From positions 1 to 34,754 of the forward strand of contig NZ_ANNK01000044.1 in NCBI RefSeq assembly GCF_000334155.1: 34,754 nt of DNA, written 5' to 3'. Below, in pieces: positions 22,881 through 31,326 of the stretch (the stretch's first letter is position 1; every line of letters begins with the position of its first letter). This stretch comes from Halalkalibacterium ligniniphilum. GTDB taxonomy: Bacteria > Bacillota > Bacilli > Bacillales > Bacillaceae_D. Both the position numbers and the translations under genes were made by a program. The notes under the pieces are model-generated. The model saw only the letters and a program-made list of their open reading frames with translations, searched no databases and was not told where the DNA came from.

Positions 22881-24587
22881 ATGAAATTTGCAACATTATT
22901 TAAAGTAATGGGTTTAATTTGTCTCGTTTTATCAGTCGTTTCGTTTATAAGCATTCACTTACTTTTAAAGAGCTTTGAGGAGTACAGGGCATCGATCGCA
23001 CAACAAATTGAGTATAGGCAGCTTGGCATTAATTTAGCAGATGCTTCAGATTATTTAACAGACGAGGCACGAAGATATGCAGTAACAGGTGATTCCGTTC
23101 ATTATGACAATTATTGGCGAGAAGTAAATGAAACAAAGACTCGAGATCATATTGTCGAACGTTTAATCGAAATGGGTGCTCCGGATGAAGAAATTCAACT
23201 TATCGAAGCAGCAAAAAATAATTCAGATGCGTTAATTGCAACAGAAGAAGCAGCGATGGCTGCCGTTGAACAAAATAATTTAGAGTTGGCGCGTGAGCTA
23301 ATGTTTAACAATCAATATGATGAAGACAAAGCGATGATTATGCAGCCAATTGAAGAATTTCAACAAAAAATGAATGTTCGATCCGAACTAGAGTCACAGA
23401 GCGCTGAAAAGCAAGCAAATACAATGATTATCCTCACATTAACGATGGTCATTTTACTCGTATTAGCAATTATATCAATTTTTACACTTTTATATTTTCG
23501 TCTTATTAAAAGATTGCCTCCTATTATGGCAGTTACAGAAGAAATTGCTAGAGGTAATTTTACGTCCTCAAAGCTAGAGGAAAAAGGAAAAGACGAAATT
23601 GCAGTTTTATCAAAGGCAATTAATACGATGTCTAGTAAACTAAGCCATGTCCTCCACCAAGTTACGACGGGAATTATGAACGGTGCTGAAAAAGTAGCAA
23701 GCTCTGCTGAACAGTTAACTCTCAGCACGAAGCAAGCAACTGAGGCAACTAATCAAATCGCAGCTTCAATTTCAGATGTGGCGCATGGAGCAGAAGTACA
23801 AGTGAATAAATCAGAAGAAAGTGGAAAAGCAATGAAAGAATTAACAAAAGGGATTCAACAAGTCGCCGAAACCTCTGCAGCCATTGCAAATGATGCTAGT
23901 GAAGTAAGCGACATCTCACAAAATGGGCAGGAGTCCGTAGAAAAATCGATCCAAAAAATGAATGATATTAATGAAAAAACGCAACAAACGAATTCTGCGA
24001 TTCATCTTTTACAACAAGACTCAATTGAGATTGGCAAAATTATCCAAATGATTACAGATATTTCTGAACAAACCAACTTACTTTCTCTTAATGCAGCGAT
24101 TGAAGCAGCTCGTGCAGGAGAAGCAGGTAAAGGCTTTGCTGTTGTTGCTGACGAAATTCGCAAGCTCTCTGACCAAACAGGACAGTCTGCTTCAAAGATC
24201 AAAGGCTTAATTAATAATATTCAAACAAACACAGAACAAGCTGTGCATTCCATGAATTCTGGTAAGGAGAAAGTAGAGGAAGGAATGGAGGGAATCCGTG
24301 AAGTCGGTCAGCTATTCTATCGACTTACATCTTCCATCAATTCTGTCTTGGAACAAATTTCAACAATGTCTCATACTTCAGAAATCATGTCAGCAAGCTC
24401 TACACAAGTTGCTGGAACATTTAATGAACTTGAGCAAACTGCTAAAGATTCAGCCTATCATTCTCAACAAGTTGCTGCAGCTTCAGAGGAACAATTAGCA
24501 ACAATCGATGACATATTATCCTCTGCTACGAATCTTTTTGAGATGGCAGATAAACTGAAACGTCTTGTTCAACAGTTTAAAATCTAA
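22881..24587 (+). CDS. Methyl-accepting chemotaxis protein
   Basis: A 568-residue transmembrane chemoreceptor. Helix 1 is at about 10-30, an all-helical extracellular sensor of about 150 residues follows ([20 protein letters not shown] suggests a four-helix-bundle type), and helix 2 is at about 181-206. A HAMP domain with [23 protein letters not shown] comes next, then the cytoplasmic four-helix signalling region whose hairpin tip, [20 protein letters not shown] near residue 396, contacts CheA and CheW. The Gln/Glu-rich helices hold candidate methylation sites. The protein ends just after the last helix ([10 protein letters not shown]). It starts 4 bp after GATGAGGAGAAA. The ligand cannot be predicted. 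Monocistronic, with its own terminator. Confidence 0.95.
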   Translation: MKFATLFKVMGLICLVLSVVSFISIHLLLKSFEEYRASIAQQIEYRQLGINLADASDYLTDEARRYAVTGDSVHYDNYWREVNETKTRDHIVERLIEMGAPDEEIQLIEAAKNNSDALIATEEAAMAAVEQNNLELARELMFNNQYDEDKAMIMQPIEEFQQKMNVRSELESQSAEKQANTMIILTLTMVILLVLAIISIFTLLYFRLIKRLPPIMAVTEEIARGNFTSSKLEEKGKDEIAVLSKAINTMSSKLSHVLHQVTTGIMNGAEKVASSAEQLTLSTKQATEATNQIAASISDVAHGAEVQVNKSEESGKAMKELTKGIQQVAETSAAIANDASEVSDISQNGQESVEKSIQKMNDINEKTQQTNSAIHLLQQDSIEIGKIIQMITDISEQTNLLSLNAAIEAARAGEAGKGFAVVADEIRKLSDQTGQSASKIKGLINNIQTNTEQAVHSMNSGKEKVEEGMEGIREVGQLFYRLTSSINSVLEQISTMSHTSEIMSASSTQVAGTFNELEQTAKDSAYHSQQVAAASEEQLATIDDILSSATNLFEMADKLKRLVQQFKI

Positions 24588-24594
24588 GGGAGAC

Positions 24595-24631
24595 AGGTTA
24601 TCCCAAAGTTTTTTGACCTTTGGGATAACCT
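24595..24631 (+). terminator. Terminator of the first chemoreceptor gene
   Basis: A perfect 14-bp stem, AGGTTATCCCAAAG with CTTTGGGATAACCT, 7 bp after the stop. The T tract that follows is short. Confidence 0.8.
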
Positions 24632-24887
24632 CTTTGTTTGTGAGCTTGATGGCGGGGGTTTTTGGGCATTAGGTATTACTATTATGATGTGGATTGCAAA
24701 TATTTATGATTTACAGCAACAAAGTCAGAAAAAGAAATGACTAAGAAATGTAGTTAGAATTCAAACCAATGGGGACCAAATTCAACGATTTGTCCCCCAA
24801 ATACAAGCCTTACTACAAAAATCCAATATAAAAATCCTTAAAATTTAAAAAATTCACTTTATCCAATCGTTTTTATTATGGTATGGT
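24632..24887. other. Intergenic stretch with a possible tiny membrane-peptide remnant
   Basis: An open frame at about 24633-24740 reads GGGFWALGITIMMWIANIYD followed by QQQSQKKK and a stop, which looks like one membrane helix with a basic tail. The only start is ATGATG at 24684/24687, in the middle of the helix, and no ribosome site precedes it. It may be a truncated small gene. Confidence 0.25.
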
Positions 24888-25040
24888 ATTAAAGACTTAG
24901 TAAATTTGGATGCAAGGGTTGTTGTGACTACATAATTAAATATTCTTAGGAATTAAATTTTTTTAACATTTTAACTACTCAAACTTTTTTCAAGACTTTA
25001 ATAACTACTACGAAACGTAGTAGAGATTTCTTTTTTTTTT
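24888..25040 (+). promoter_or_regulatory. Structured leader with terminator upstream of second chemoreceptor
   Basis: ATTAAAGACTT (24888-24898) and AAGACTTTAAT (24992-25002) can close a domain of about 115 nt with one mismatch. Directly after it comes a perfect terminator hairpin, CTACTACG/CGTAGTAG (25005-25023), and a long T tract (to 25040). Inside the domain ACTAC and CTACT segments could pair with GTAGTAG instead, a possible antiterminator. This is the architecture of a cis-regulatory RNA, but it fits no class I recognise. A cre-like TGAATGCGTTTACG follows at 25040-25053. Confidence 0.4.
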
Positions 25041-25127
25041 GAATGCGTTTACGCTGTTTGTTTAGATTGTTTTATGCATCATTTAAAAATAACAGGGGGA
25101 AGATTTATTCGATAGTAGGAGGACAAG

Positions 25128-27248
25128 ATGAGCATACGTAATAAAATTTTAGGAATTATTATTACTGCAATTATTGGGTTTGTGTTATTACTGGGGTGCG
25201 TCTATTACGCTTATAATGAGCTACAGGCGATGGACGAAGAGATGGAGCGTGTTGTTCAAGCAGTGCAGTTAGGACAGGATATTTTAATCCATGCTAATCA
25301 GGCGCGAGTGAACGAGTCAGAGTTTTTACAAAGCTTTAGGGATGAAAACTTAAATCAGGTGGAACAAGAGCTTGTGCTGCTTCAATCGAGTATTCAAGAG
25401 CTTGACCAGTTAATCGATGACGAAACGATCAATGAAAGTAGTCGTGTACTGCTCCAATATTCGACGATGTATGATAATCATTTTCAGGATCTCGTTACGA
25501 GCCAAGAACAACTGGGATATAATCCATCATCTGGTATGAGAGGGGAGTTAAATGAGGCGGCGAGCCAATTTGAGTCGATGCTCAGGGATCAAGGTGATAC
25601 AGGAGCGTTACAGTTATTTCAGCAGATCCTGATGATGGAAAAAGATTTTATTGCCGATCACATACCTGTCAATGGGTTTTCTACACTAACACAAGAAGTG
25701 GAGGCATATATTGGAGCGGGCTACTCAGGAGGGGAGCAAGAATCGCTACTGGAGGCGTTTCGCTCTTATGTTGATACTTTTTTGAGTGTACAACAACTTA
25801 TCATTAGTCAAATTTCAACATCGCAAATTTTTACAACGATTATTGAAACGATAGATTTTGAGGTACAGAATATCAATCAAGTACTAGAAGAGGAAAACCA
25901 TGCGATTATCCAGGAGAAAGAACAGCTGATGAGTCTACTCATGCTTATTATGAGCATTGTCAGTGGAGGGATTCTCTTGCTGCTTCTTTTGATTGGTTTT
26001 GTTTCCTTCCGATCGATTTCCACTTCAGTGAAGCAGCTTCAAAATGGAGCAGAGATTATTGGAAGCGGAAATTTGGCACATCGCATCAACAACACATCTA
26101 AAGATGAAATGGGGAAGGTTGCGCTCACGTTTAACGAGATGGCAGGTCATGTGCAAAGCTCTCTACTCAACGTAAAACAAGCTGCCAATCAGCTGTCCGT
26201 CTCATCTGAAACACTGTCAGCGGTATCTGAACAGACCACTGCACAAACACATGAAGTCAATCAGGCGATTGAACAAGTAGCTGCTGGTGCTCAAAAGCAA
26301 TCAAGCGATATTGAACATGGCTCCCGCTTAATTGAAGGAATGTCATCGCAAATCAATAATGTAAATGACCATGCAAAACAGATTGCAGCTCAGGCAAAAA
26401 CGACAAGCGAAAAAGGAAAAGCTGGCATTGAAGTGGTGAATGAATTAGATCAAACCTCAAAAGAATATACAGAGCTGGCGCAAACGTTGATTGAGAGTGT
26501 TCAGGAAGTCGCCAATCAGTCCCAGCAAATTTCTACGATTCTTGAGACGATCGGAGAGATCTCAGATAGCACGGGATTACTTGCACTCAATGCAGCCATT
26601 GAAGCTGCACGTGCTGGAGAAGCTGGTAGAGGGTTTGCAGTGGTAGCTGATGAAGTTGGCAAGCTCGCCGAGAAAACGAAAGACGAAACAAATAATATTC
26701 AAGAAGTCATTACCAACATTAACGAAAAGATTTCAATCTCAACGAAAGAAGCTCAGAAATTAAAAATCTATAATACAAAGCAGGAAGGGACTGTTCAACA
26801 AACGCTCACATCCTTTCATGATATCGTAAATCAAGTCGGTGTTATTGAAAAAAGTACGGAGGAAATTCGTAGAGCGCTGGCGGCAGTAAATGAATCATCA
26901 CAGCAACTGGTCTCTGCTATGCAGGATATTAGCGCTGTGTCTGAGGAATCTGCAGCATCTAGTGAAGAAGTATCAGCTTCAAGTGAGAGCCAAATTCAGG
27001 CGATTGAAGAAGTGAATCAATCTGCTACTGAGCTCTTGCGCTTGTCGCAATCGTTGCTCCAAGAGGTAAATAAATTTCAGCTAGAGAGCAGTAGTGTAGA
27101 TACAGATACTAATGCAGATACAGATACTAATGCAGATGTAGATACTGAAGAAAATGCAAATATTGATGCTAATACAAATGCAGAAGCAGATACCAATAAC
27201 GATACAGTTTCTGAAACCGAAACGCTCAAAAAAAGAGACGTTCATTAA
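25128..27248 (+). CDS. Methyl-accepting chemotaxis protein with long acidic tail
   Basis: A 706-residue chemoreceptor. Helix 1 is at about 7-28, the extracellular sensor spans about 30-265 and is fully helical (a helical-bimodular or double four-helix type would fit its length), and helix 2 is at about 267-293. HAMP follows, then the signalling domain with its tip [20 protein letters not shown] near 483. Unusually, the protein continues past the last helix ([11 protein letters not shown]) with some 48 residues rich in Asp, Thr, Asn and Ala, built from repeats such as [13 protein letters not shown], ending KKRDVH. Translation starts 6 bp after AGGAGG. A structured leader and possible cre site precede it. 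The ligand is unknown. Confidence 0.94.
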   Translation: MSIRNKILGIIITAIIGFVLLLGCVYYAYNELQAMDEEMERVVQAVQLGQDILIHANQARVNESEFLQSFRDENLNQVEQELVLLQSSIQELDQLIDDETINESSRVLLQYSTMYDNHFQDLVTSQEQLGYNPSSGMRGELNEAASQFESMLRDQGDTGALQLFQQILMMEKDFIADHIPVNGFSTLTQEVEAYIGAGYSGGEQESLLEAFRSYVDTFLSVQQLIISQISTSQIFTTIIETIDFEVQNINQVLEEENHAIIQEKEQLMSLLMLIMSIVSGGILLLLLLIGFVSFRSISTSVKQLQNGAEIIGSGNLAHRINNTSKDEMGKVALTFNEMAGHVQSSLLNVKQAANQLSVSSETLSAVSEQTTAQTHEVNQAIEQVAAGAQKQSSDIEHGSRLIEGMSSQINNVNDHAKQIAAQAKTTSEKGKAGIEVVNELDQTSKEYTELAQTLIESVQEVANQSQQISTILETIGEISDSTGLLALNAAIEAARAGEAGRGFAVVADEVGKLAEKTKDETNNIQEVITNINEKISISTKEAQKLKIYNTKQEGTVQQTLTSFHDIVNQVGVIEKSTEEIRRALAAVNESSQQLVSAMQDISAVSEESAASSEEVSASSESQIQAIEEVNQSATELLRLSQSLLQEVNKFQLESSSVDTDTNADTDTNADVDTEENANIDANTNAEADTNNDTVSETETLKKRDVH

Positions 27249-27265
27249 TTGTTTAGAAAGAACAA

Positions 27266-27307
27266 AATAACAGTAGGCCTCTAGTTTTCGACGAGCCTAC
27301 TGTTATT
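27266..27307 (+). terminator. Terminator of the second chemoreceptor gene
   Basis: A perfect 13-bp stem, AATAACAGTAGGC with GCCTACTGTTATT, is followed by CTTTTTC, 17 bp past the stop. Confidence 0.88.
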
Positions 27308-27646
27308 CTTTTTCAGTATGAAGCATCCTCATGCAAAATGAGAGGTTTTGTCCATTCATTATAAGTTTTAACGTCCATCTTCTTTACATGTTCTAGAAAA
27401 GTATTTAAAAAATCTAAGAGCTCAAGATCCAAATAAATTAGCAATAGCCTGGAACTTCTCGTATTTGTGAAATATATTGGGTAGGGTCAACTCTTAAATT
27501 TAAATGCAATGTCGTTTTGGACAAAAATGATTCACTCCTTTCGAAATTGGATCAATATGTTAAATTTTTATAATTAGCTTGGACCAATCAATCGATGCAA
27601 ATCCCCAACATTACGGTGAATTCCTGTACTCATCCAATAAGAAAAG
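27308..27646 (-). other. Gene-free stretch with a possible decayed minus-strand gene
   Basis: On the minus strand a GAAAGGAG site near 27540 is followed by a TTG and 27 sense codons (LSKTTLHLNLRVDPTQYISQ...), then a stop. Shifted frames further on give protein-like runs (ELLDFLNTFLEHVKKMDVK, YNEWTKPLILHEDAS). Together they could be one small gene broken by a frameshift and a stop. The family is not recognised and chance cannot be excluded. Confidence 0.25.
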
Positions 27647-27668
27647 CCCCTTTGCATAAGCAAAGAGG
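27647..27668 (-). terminator. Terminator of the SIMPL-domain gene
   Basis: On the minus strand CCTCTTTGC-TTAT-GCAAAGGGG is followed by CTTTTC, about 90 bp past the stop of the SIMPL gene. Confidence 0.6.
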
Positions 27669-27759
27669 TTGATAGAAGAGCGATTTAGGAAAAGTCGAAC
27701 TCTCTAATGTGCAGCCGCTTTTTATTTGGGCCAGAAATGAACGCGTTGCTTAGCTACAT

Positions 27760-28521
27760 TTATTGCAAGCGATAGATGACGTCCACACGTTTTGTCACTT
27801 GAATTTCACCAGATTCAATCGATGTTGAATCAGAGTTAGCTTCGGTTGATTCAGCCAGTGCGTATTCCTGCATTGGAAAGTTCATTTGTGCTGCTTGATC
27901 GGTGATTTGAATGACTTCTCCCCGTTGTTTGCCTGCACTTTCTGCCATAACACTTGCTTTCGACACCGTATTTTCGATGGCTAGTTGTAACGCTTCATTT
28001 TCTGCTTCTTCAGGGTTTTGTAAGCCAAATCGAATATGGTCGACACGGTTTGCTCCTGCTTGTGATGCGGCATCGATCAGCTTACCAAGGTTATCGATGT
28101 CGTGATACGCCACCTCTAAAACATGCTCTGCACGATACTGTTCCTCAGCATTCGAACCTCCTTCAGAGCTTGGTTGATACTGAGGATATACGTGAAAGTA
28201 TGCGGTTTGAATCTGTTCCTCGGCAATGCTGTATTCTTCTAATACTTGGCGAACTGCATTCATTTGTTCATTAACCTGACTCTGAGCTTCTTCTGCAGAT
28301 GAAGCAATCGCTTGAGCTCCTAAATTTAGGTAGGCCATATCTGGTTTCATGTTCACCTCGCCCTCTCCACTTACGACTAAGGTTCCTGTTTTTGCACCAT
28401 TAATAGTCTCCGCGTTACTAGCTTGTTGTGTTGACGGGTTAACGGTCGGTTGAAAGACGAGAAACAGCGCTACAAGCGCTAAAGCAATTCCTCCAATTTG
28501 TAGCCAATGCTTATTAGCCAT
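27760..28521 (-). CDS. SIMPL (DUF541) domain protein, membrane-anchored
   Basis: A 253-residue protein starting MANKHWLQIGGIALALVALF. This start is chosen because GGGGG lies 9 bases upstream, while an in-frame ATG seven codons earlier abuts its only AGG. Residues 7-24 form a signal anchor or uncleaved signal peptide, so the rest is outside the cell. The DUF541/SIMPL domain runs from about residue 45 (LVVSGEGEVNMKPDMAYLNLG) to the end, including the paired VEHVLEV-type strands and IDAASQAGANRVDHIRFGL. SIMPL proteins are poorly understood; the family includes the oxidative-stress protein YggE of E. coli. Transcribed alone, divergent from the ABC-ATPase remnant. Confidence 0.88.
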   Translation of the reverse strand: MANKHWLQIGGIALALVALFLVFQPTVNPSTQQASNAETINGAKTGTLVVSGEGEVNMKPDMAYLNLGAQAIASSAEEAQSQVNEQMNAVRQVLEEYSIAEEQIQTAYFHVYPQYQPSSEGGSNAEEQYRAEHVLEVAYHDIDNLGKLIDAASQAGANRVDHIRFGLQNPEEAENEALQLAIENTVSKASVMAESAGKQRGEVIQITDQAAQMNFPMQEYALAESTEANSDSTSIESGEIQVTKRVDVIYRLQ

Positions 28522-28595
28522 AATATATAACCCCCTTTTCATTTCCTAAGAATGAAACGAAGGGAGTTGTATCTAGGTTACAAGGCGAGCCTGCT

Positions 28596-28973
28596 ATTTT
28601 CAGTGACCGCTCAAAAGTATTACAAGCCTATCATGTTATGCTTAACCCAAATCCAATCGTTTATTTAAAGGAAGGGTTGAAATCAGCCATCAATGAAATG
28701 CGTTCGAATGGGATTTCAAGTGTGTTTGTCGTTGACACGGGACGGAAGCTACAAGGAATTGTGACCATCGATGACACGATTGAAGCGATTAAAGAAAATA
28801 AAACGTTGAAAGATATATTAATTGAAAATTACTATACGACGGATAAAGAAGCTTATTTACAGGACTTAATTCCAAAAGCGACCGATTCAAAATACCCGAT
28901 TGCTGTAATAGATGATGAAAATAAACTAGAAGGAATTATTTCCCGTGTGTCTGTATTATCTGCATTAGTCTAA
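28596..28973 (+). pseudogene. C-terminal CBS-domain remnant of a glycine-betaine ABC ATPase (OpuAA/ProV type)
   Basis: From about 28596 the frame reads IFSDRSKVLQAYHVM and then tandem CBS motifs: MRSNGISSVFVVDTGRKLQG, VTIDDTIEAIKENKTLKDIL, YPIAVIDDENKLEGIISR and VSVLSALV. This matches the regulatory tail of OpuAA, ProV or GbuA, where the DRSKVL-type segment links the ATPase to the CBS pair that senses ionic strength. The family-like sequence begins before the only ATG (28638) and the whole ATPase domain, with Walker A, Q loop and signature, is missing. A free 111-residue CBS protein starting at 28638 is possible but has no ribosome site. The control region of the divergent SIMPL gene now abuts the truncated end. 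Confidence 0.65.
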
Positions 28974-29046
28974 AAAATGTACATGCTCATTCTTTCTCCT
29001 AGTGCATATACCTAAAGTGTACCAAGACATTTTAAGGAGGAAAATG

Positions 29047-29313
29047 ATGGAGAATCAAAACATGATGCATGAGAATGGATACATGAATGATGATTTTTCT
29101 GACGAGCGTTTAGATATGCGATATCAGCCTTCAGGACAATATGGGTATGGACCAAGACCTCGTCCACGTCCGCGTCCGTATCCTTATTATCCGACATTCT
29201 ACCCGTTTCCGTTTTATCATCACCCTTATTTCTACCCATTTTACGGCTACGGTGGTGGCTACGGTGGTGGCTATGGTGGATGGGGCGGTTATGGAGGTTA
29301 TGGAGGTTATTAG
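29047..29313 (+). CDS. Small Tyr/Gly/Pro-rich protein, probably spore-coat related
   Basis: An 88-residue low-complexity protein. It starts at ATG 29047 (or 29044), six bases after AAGGAGG. Residues 1-30 are polar and Met/Asn-rich (MENQNMMHENGYMNDDFSDE). Residues 38-48 hold a Pro-Arg repeat (GPRPRPRPRP), followed by an aromatic stretch of Tyr, Pro, Phe and His, and residues 65-88 are GGYGGGYGG-type repeats. Such Tyr- and Gly-rich small proteins are common in Bacillaceae spore coats, where Tyr can be cross-linked, but the sequence offers no proof. No signal peptide. A good terminator follows. Expression timing is unknown. Confidence 0.6.
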   Translation: MENQNMMHENGYMNDDFSDERLDMRYQPSGQYGYGPRPRPRPRPYPYYPTFYPFPFYHHPYFYPFYGYGGGYGGGYGGWGGYGGYGGY

Positions 29314-29345
29314 GAAAGGTCTTTATAAAGGAAATCTAGATGAGC

Positions 29346-29384
29346 AAAAGAGGGTTAACATGGTTAAAATGTTAACTCCTTTTT
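29346..29384 (+). terminator. Terminator of the Tyr/Gly-rich gene
   Basis: AAAAGAGGGTTAACAT pairs with ATGTTAACTCCTTTTT (one mismatch), ending in T's. Confidence 0.85.
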
Positions 29385-29615
29385 GTGTGAAGATAAGAAA
29401 GGATAAATGCGATGATGCCTAGCGCAAGTACCCCGCCACTCGAGGTCTCTTTAGTAAGAGGTCCAGCGCTTGTCGAACGAAGTTGAGAAATGTTTTTTGT
29501 CAAGAGAGAAGGGTGAATACTGAAAGAAAAAATATCTAATGATTAAGAAATTTAGTAAAATAAGAGATAATTATGAAAAGTGGAAAATTACCTGTTTGAA
29601 GAAGGAGTGGTACGT

Positions 29616-30596
29616 ATGAAGCAAAAAGTAATCGTATATAAAAAAATGCCTAAAGAAGTTCTGGATTTGATTCAAAAGCATTGCGAAATTGTTTATTTTG
29701 AGAACATTGATGAAAATACATACCCTTCTTTTCTAACAGAACTAAAGGATGCCGACGCCATATTCGGATCAGGCTTACGAGTAGACAAGGAGCTGTTGGA
29801 GCAAGCGCCCCAGTTAAAGGTGGTCTCGAATGCATCGGTTGGTTATGACAACCTTGATATAATCGAGTTAACGAAACGAAAAATTATGGCGACCAATACA
29901 CCTGAAGTGCTCAATGATACGACAGCCGATACGATTTTTGGGTTGCTGCTGGCGACTGCTCGTCGTATGCCAGAACTGGATCGCTATGTAAAATCAGGGC
30001 AATGGGATCGAACAATCGGAGAAGATCTGTTTGGTGTAGATGTACATCATAAAACACTCGGAATTATTGGTATGGGTAAAATTGGCGCCGCTATTGCCAA
30101 AAGAGCCCATCTTGGATTTGATATGAACATTCTTTATCATAACCGCTCCCGTAACGCGCAAGCGGAAGCTTCGTATCATGCGAAGTATAGTGATTTGGAA
30201 GAGCTATTGCAAACATCAGATTTTGTTTGCTTAATGACCCCTCTTACACCTGAGACAGAAAAACTCATGGGAGAAAAAGAATTTAAGCTCATGAAAAAGG
30301 AAGCGATTTTTATTAATGGTTCTCGAGGTAAGACGGTAGATGAAGCAGCGTTAATACGTGCATTGCAAAATGGGGAAATTTTGGCTGCTGGCTTGGATGT
30401 CTTTGTTCAAGAGCCGATTCAACCCGATCATCCATTTTTAACGATGAAAAATGTTGTCACACTTCCACATATTGGCTCTGCCACAGCTGAGACACGATTG
30501 AAGATGGCATTGCTAGGAGCTAAAAATATCATAGCGGGCATGCAAGGGAATCGTCCCCCGTGCTTACTTAATAAAGAAGTGTGGGAGATAAAATAA
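29616..30596 (+). CDS. D-isomer 2-hydroxyacid dehydrogenase (glyoxylate/2-ketogluconate reductase type)
   Basis: A 326-residue NAD(P)-dependent dehydrogenase. The start MKQKVIVYKKMPKEV follows GAAGGAG; an upstream 12-codon extension is discarded. The dinucleotide fold shows GIIGMGKIGAAI (149-160, with Gly152, 154 and 157). The catalytic set is complete: Arg237 in NGSRGKTVDE, Glu266 in DVFVQEPI and His285 in LPHIGSAT. Asn-Arg-Ser after the second strand (YHNRSR, about 175-180) suggests NADPH preference, as in glyoxylate and 2-ketoaldonate reductases (YvcT/TkrA group). It precedes a predicted sugar-acid locus by about 700 bp and may work in the same metabolism, though its terminator separates it from that locus. 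Confidence 0.9.
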   Translation: MKQKVIVYKKMPKEVLDLIQKHCEIVYFENIDENTYPSFLTELKDADAIFGSGLRVDKELLEQAPQLKVVSNASVGYDNLDIIELTKRKIMATNTPEVLNDTTADTIFGLLLATARRMPELDRYVKSGQWDRTIGEDLFGVDVHHKTLGIIGMGKIGAAIAKRAHLGFDMNILYHNRSRNAQAEASYHAKYSDLEELLQTSDFVCLMTPLTPETEKLMGEKEFKLMKKEAIFINGSRGKTVDEAALIRALQNGEILAAGLDVFVQEPIQPDHPFLTMKNVVTLPHIGSATAETRLKMALLGAKNIIAGMQGNRPPCLLNKEVWEIK

Positions 30597-30630
30597 AATA
30601 AAAGACAATTCTGTTGTGTCAACATGTTTA

Positions 30631-30770
30631 CAGAAATCTGCATGAGCGGAGCGCTCTTTCCACTGAGAGGGAAACGAGTTTGTCACGTAACACTGAGCAA
30701 CCTTTCAATGAAGGGGTGTGAGCGGAAGCGCTTCATTGTTTCATCAACTTGAACTGAAGCCCCTTTTCTA
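30631..30770 (-). repeat. Dispersed intergenic repeat, copy E (full length)
   Basis: The reverse complement of this stretch runs in parallel with copy C at 11363 over about 140 bp with scattered substitutions. The edges CAGAAATCTGCATGAGCGG and CCCCTTTTCTA correspond to the ends of copy C. The hairpin arms CAATGAAG and CTTCATTG are intact. Confidence 0.8.
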
Positions 30771-30773
30771 CAG

Positions 30774-30823
30774 AAAGACACACGTAGAAGATTACACTTA
30801 CTGTAATCTAACGTGTGTCTTTT
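30774..30823 (+). terminator. Terminator of the 2-hydroxyacid dehydrogenase
   Basis: AAAGACACACGT and ACGTGTGTCTTT form a perfect 12-bp stem, with an inner GATTACA/TGTAATC stem. It lies after repeat copy E, so read-through of the repeat is expected. Confidence 0.85.
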
Positions 30824-30840
30824 GTGTGTATCACGTTGTT

Positions 30841-30892
30841 AAAAAAATAATAAATGTGTGAGCACCTGAATTGAGGTGCTCGATGAAACATT
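30841..30892 (-). terminator. Terminator of the YjcZ-type gene
   Basis: GAGCACCT and AGGTGCTC (30860-30881) form a perfect stem, extended by AAATGT/ACATTT. On the minus strand a T-rich tract follows (30841-30859). Confidence 0.75.
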
Positions 30893-30917
30893 TGTTACTC
30901 CAAAATGTTGAAAATCA

Positions 30918-31007
30918 TTAGCAGCACCAAGTAGCTCCAATGATAATTAACAAGATGAAAAGAACGACAAGTAACGCAAAGCCATGACCAAAGCCATCCA
31001 TGAACAT
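30918..31007 (-). CDS. YjcZ family tiny membrane (sporulation-associated) peptide
   Basis: A 29-residue peptide, MFMDGFGHGFALLVVLFILL then IIIGATWCC, preceded by AAAGGTGG. The layout (short Gly/His/Phe-rich head, one membrane helix, GATW/Y-Cys-type end) is that of the YjcZ/tiny-TM family found almost only in Bacillaceae and annotated as sporulation proteins. It is too short for normal gene calling. A second ATG two codons in is an alternative start. It has its own terminator. Confidence 0.85.
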   Translation of the reverse strand: MFMDGFGHGFALLVVLFILLIIIGATWCC

Positions 31008-31326
31008 ACCCACCTTTCCTCAGAACTACTTCATCTTATGTATTGAGGAGAAAAAGTGTAGAAGATATTAGCGGAAGTTAAAAAAGATGGTCGATTTTAT
31101 TAGAAATAGAAAGTAAAAAGAAGAAATGCTGAATCGTTGGAAAGCAATGATTCATTAAAGCTAAAGGTCTTTATTTGATAATACAGGGAAATGATTGTTT
31201 TAAAACTGAACCCTCATTCTGTAAAAGAGACGTTTATCGCTCATTTTGCTTTTGTTCAGTTGCAAAATAAACATATTCCCAGTACAATTTGATTAAAATT
31301 GCAACAGTAGATTGTAGGTGAAGTCA
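31008..31326. other. Control region between YjcZ gene and PrpR-type regulator
   Basis: AT-rich, no gene seen. It holds the start region of the YjcZ gene and, near the right end, an inverted GCAA...TTGC pair described separately. No clear sigma-A or sigma-54 (-24/-12) promoter is recognised. Confidence 0.5.
31262..31302. promoter_or_regulatory. Candidate operator of the PrpR-type regulator gene
   Basis: GCAAAATAA at the left and TTAAAATTGC at the right form an inverted pair spanning 41 bp, ending 24 bp before the GTG start. A related pair occurs upstream of the kinase gene (33267-33295), which suggests a shared regulator site. Confidence 0.3.
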
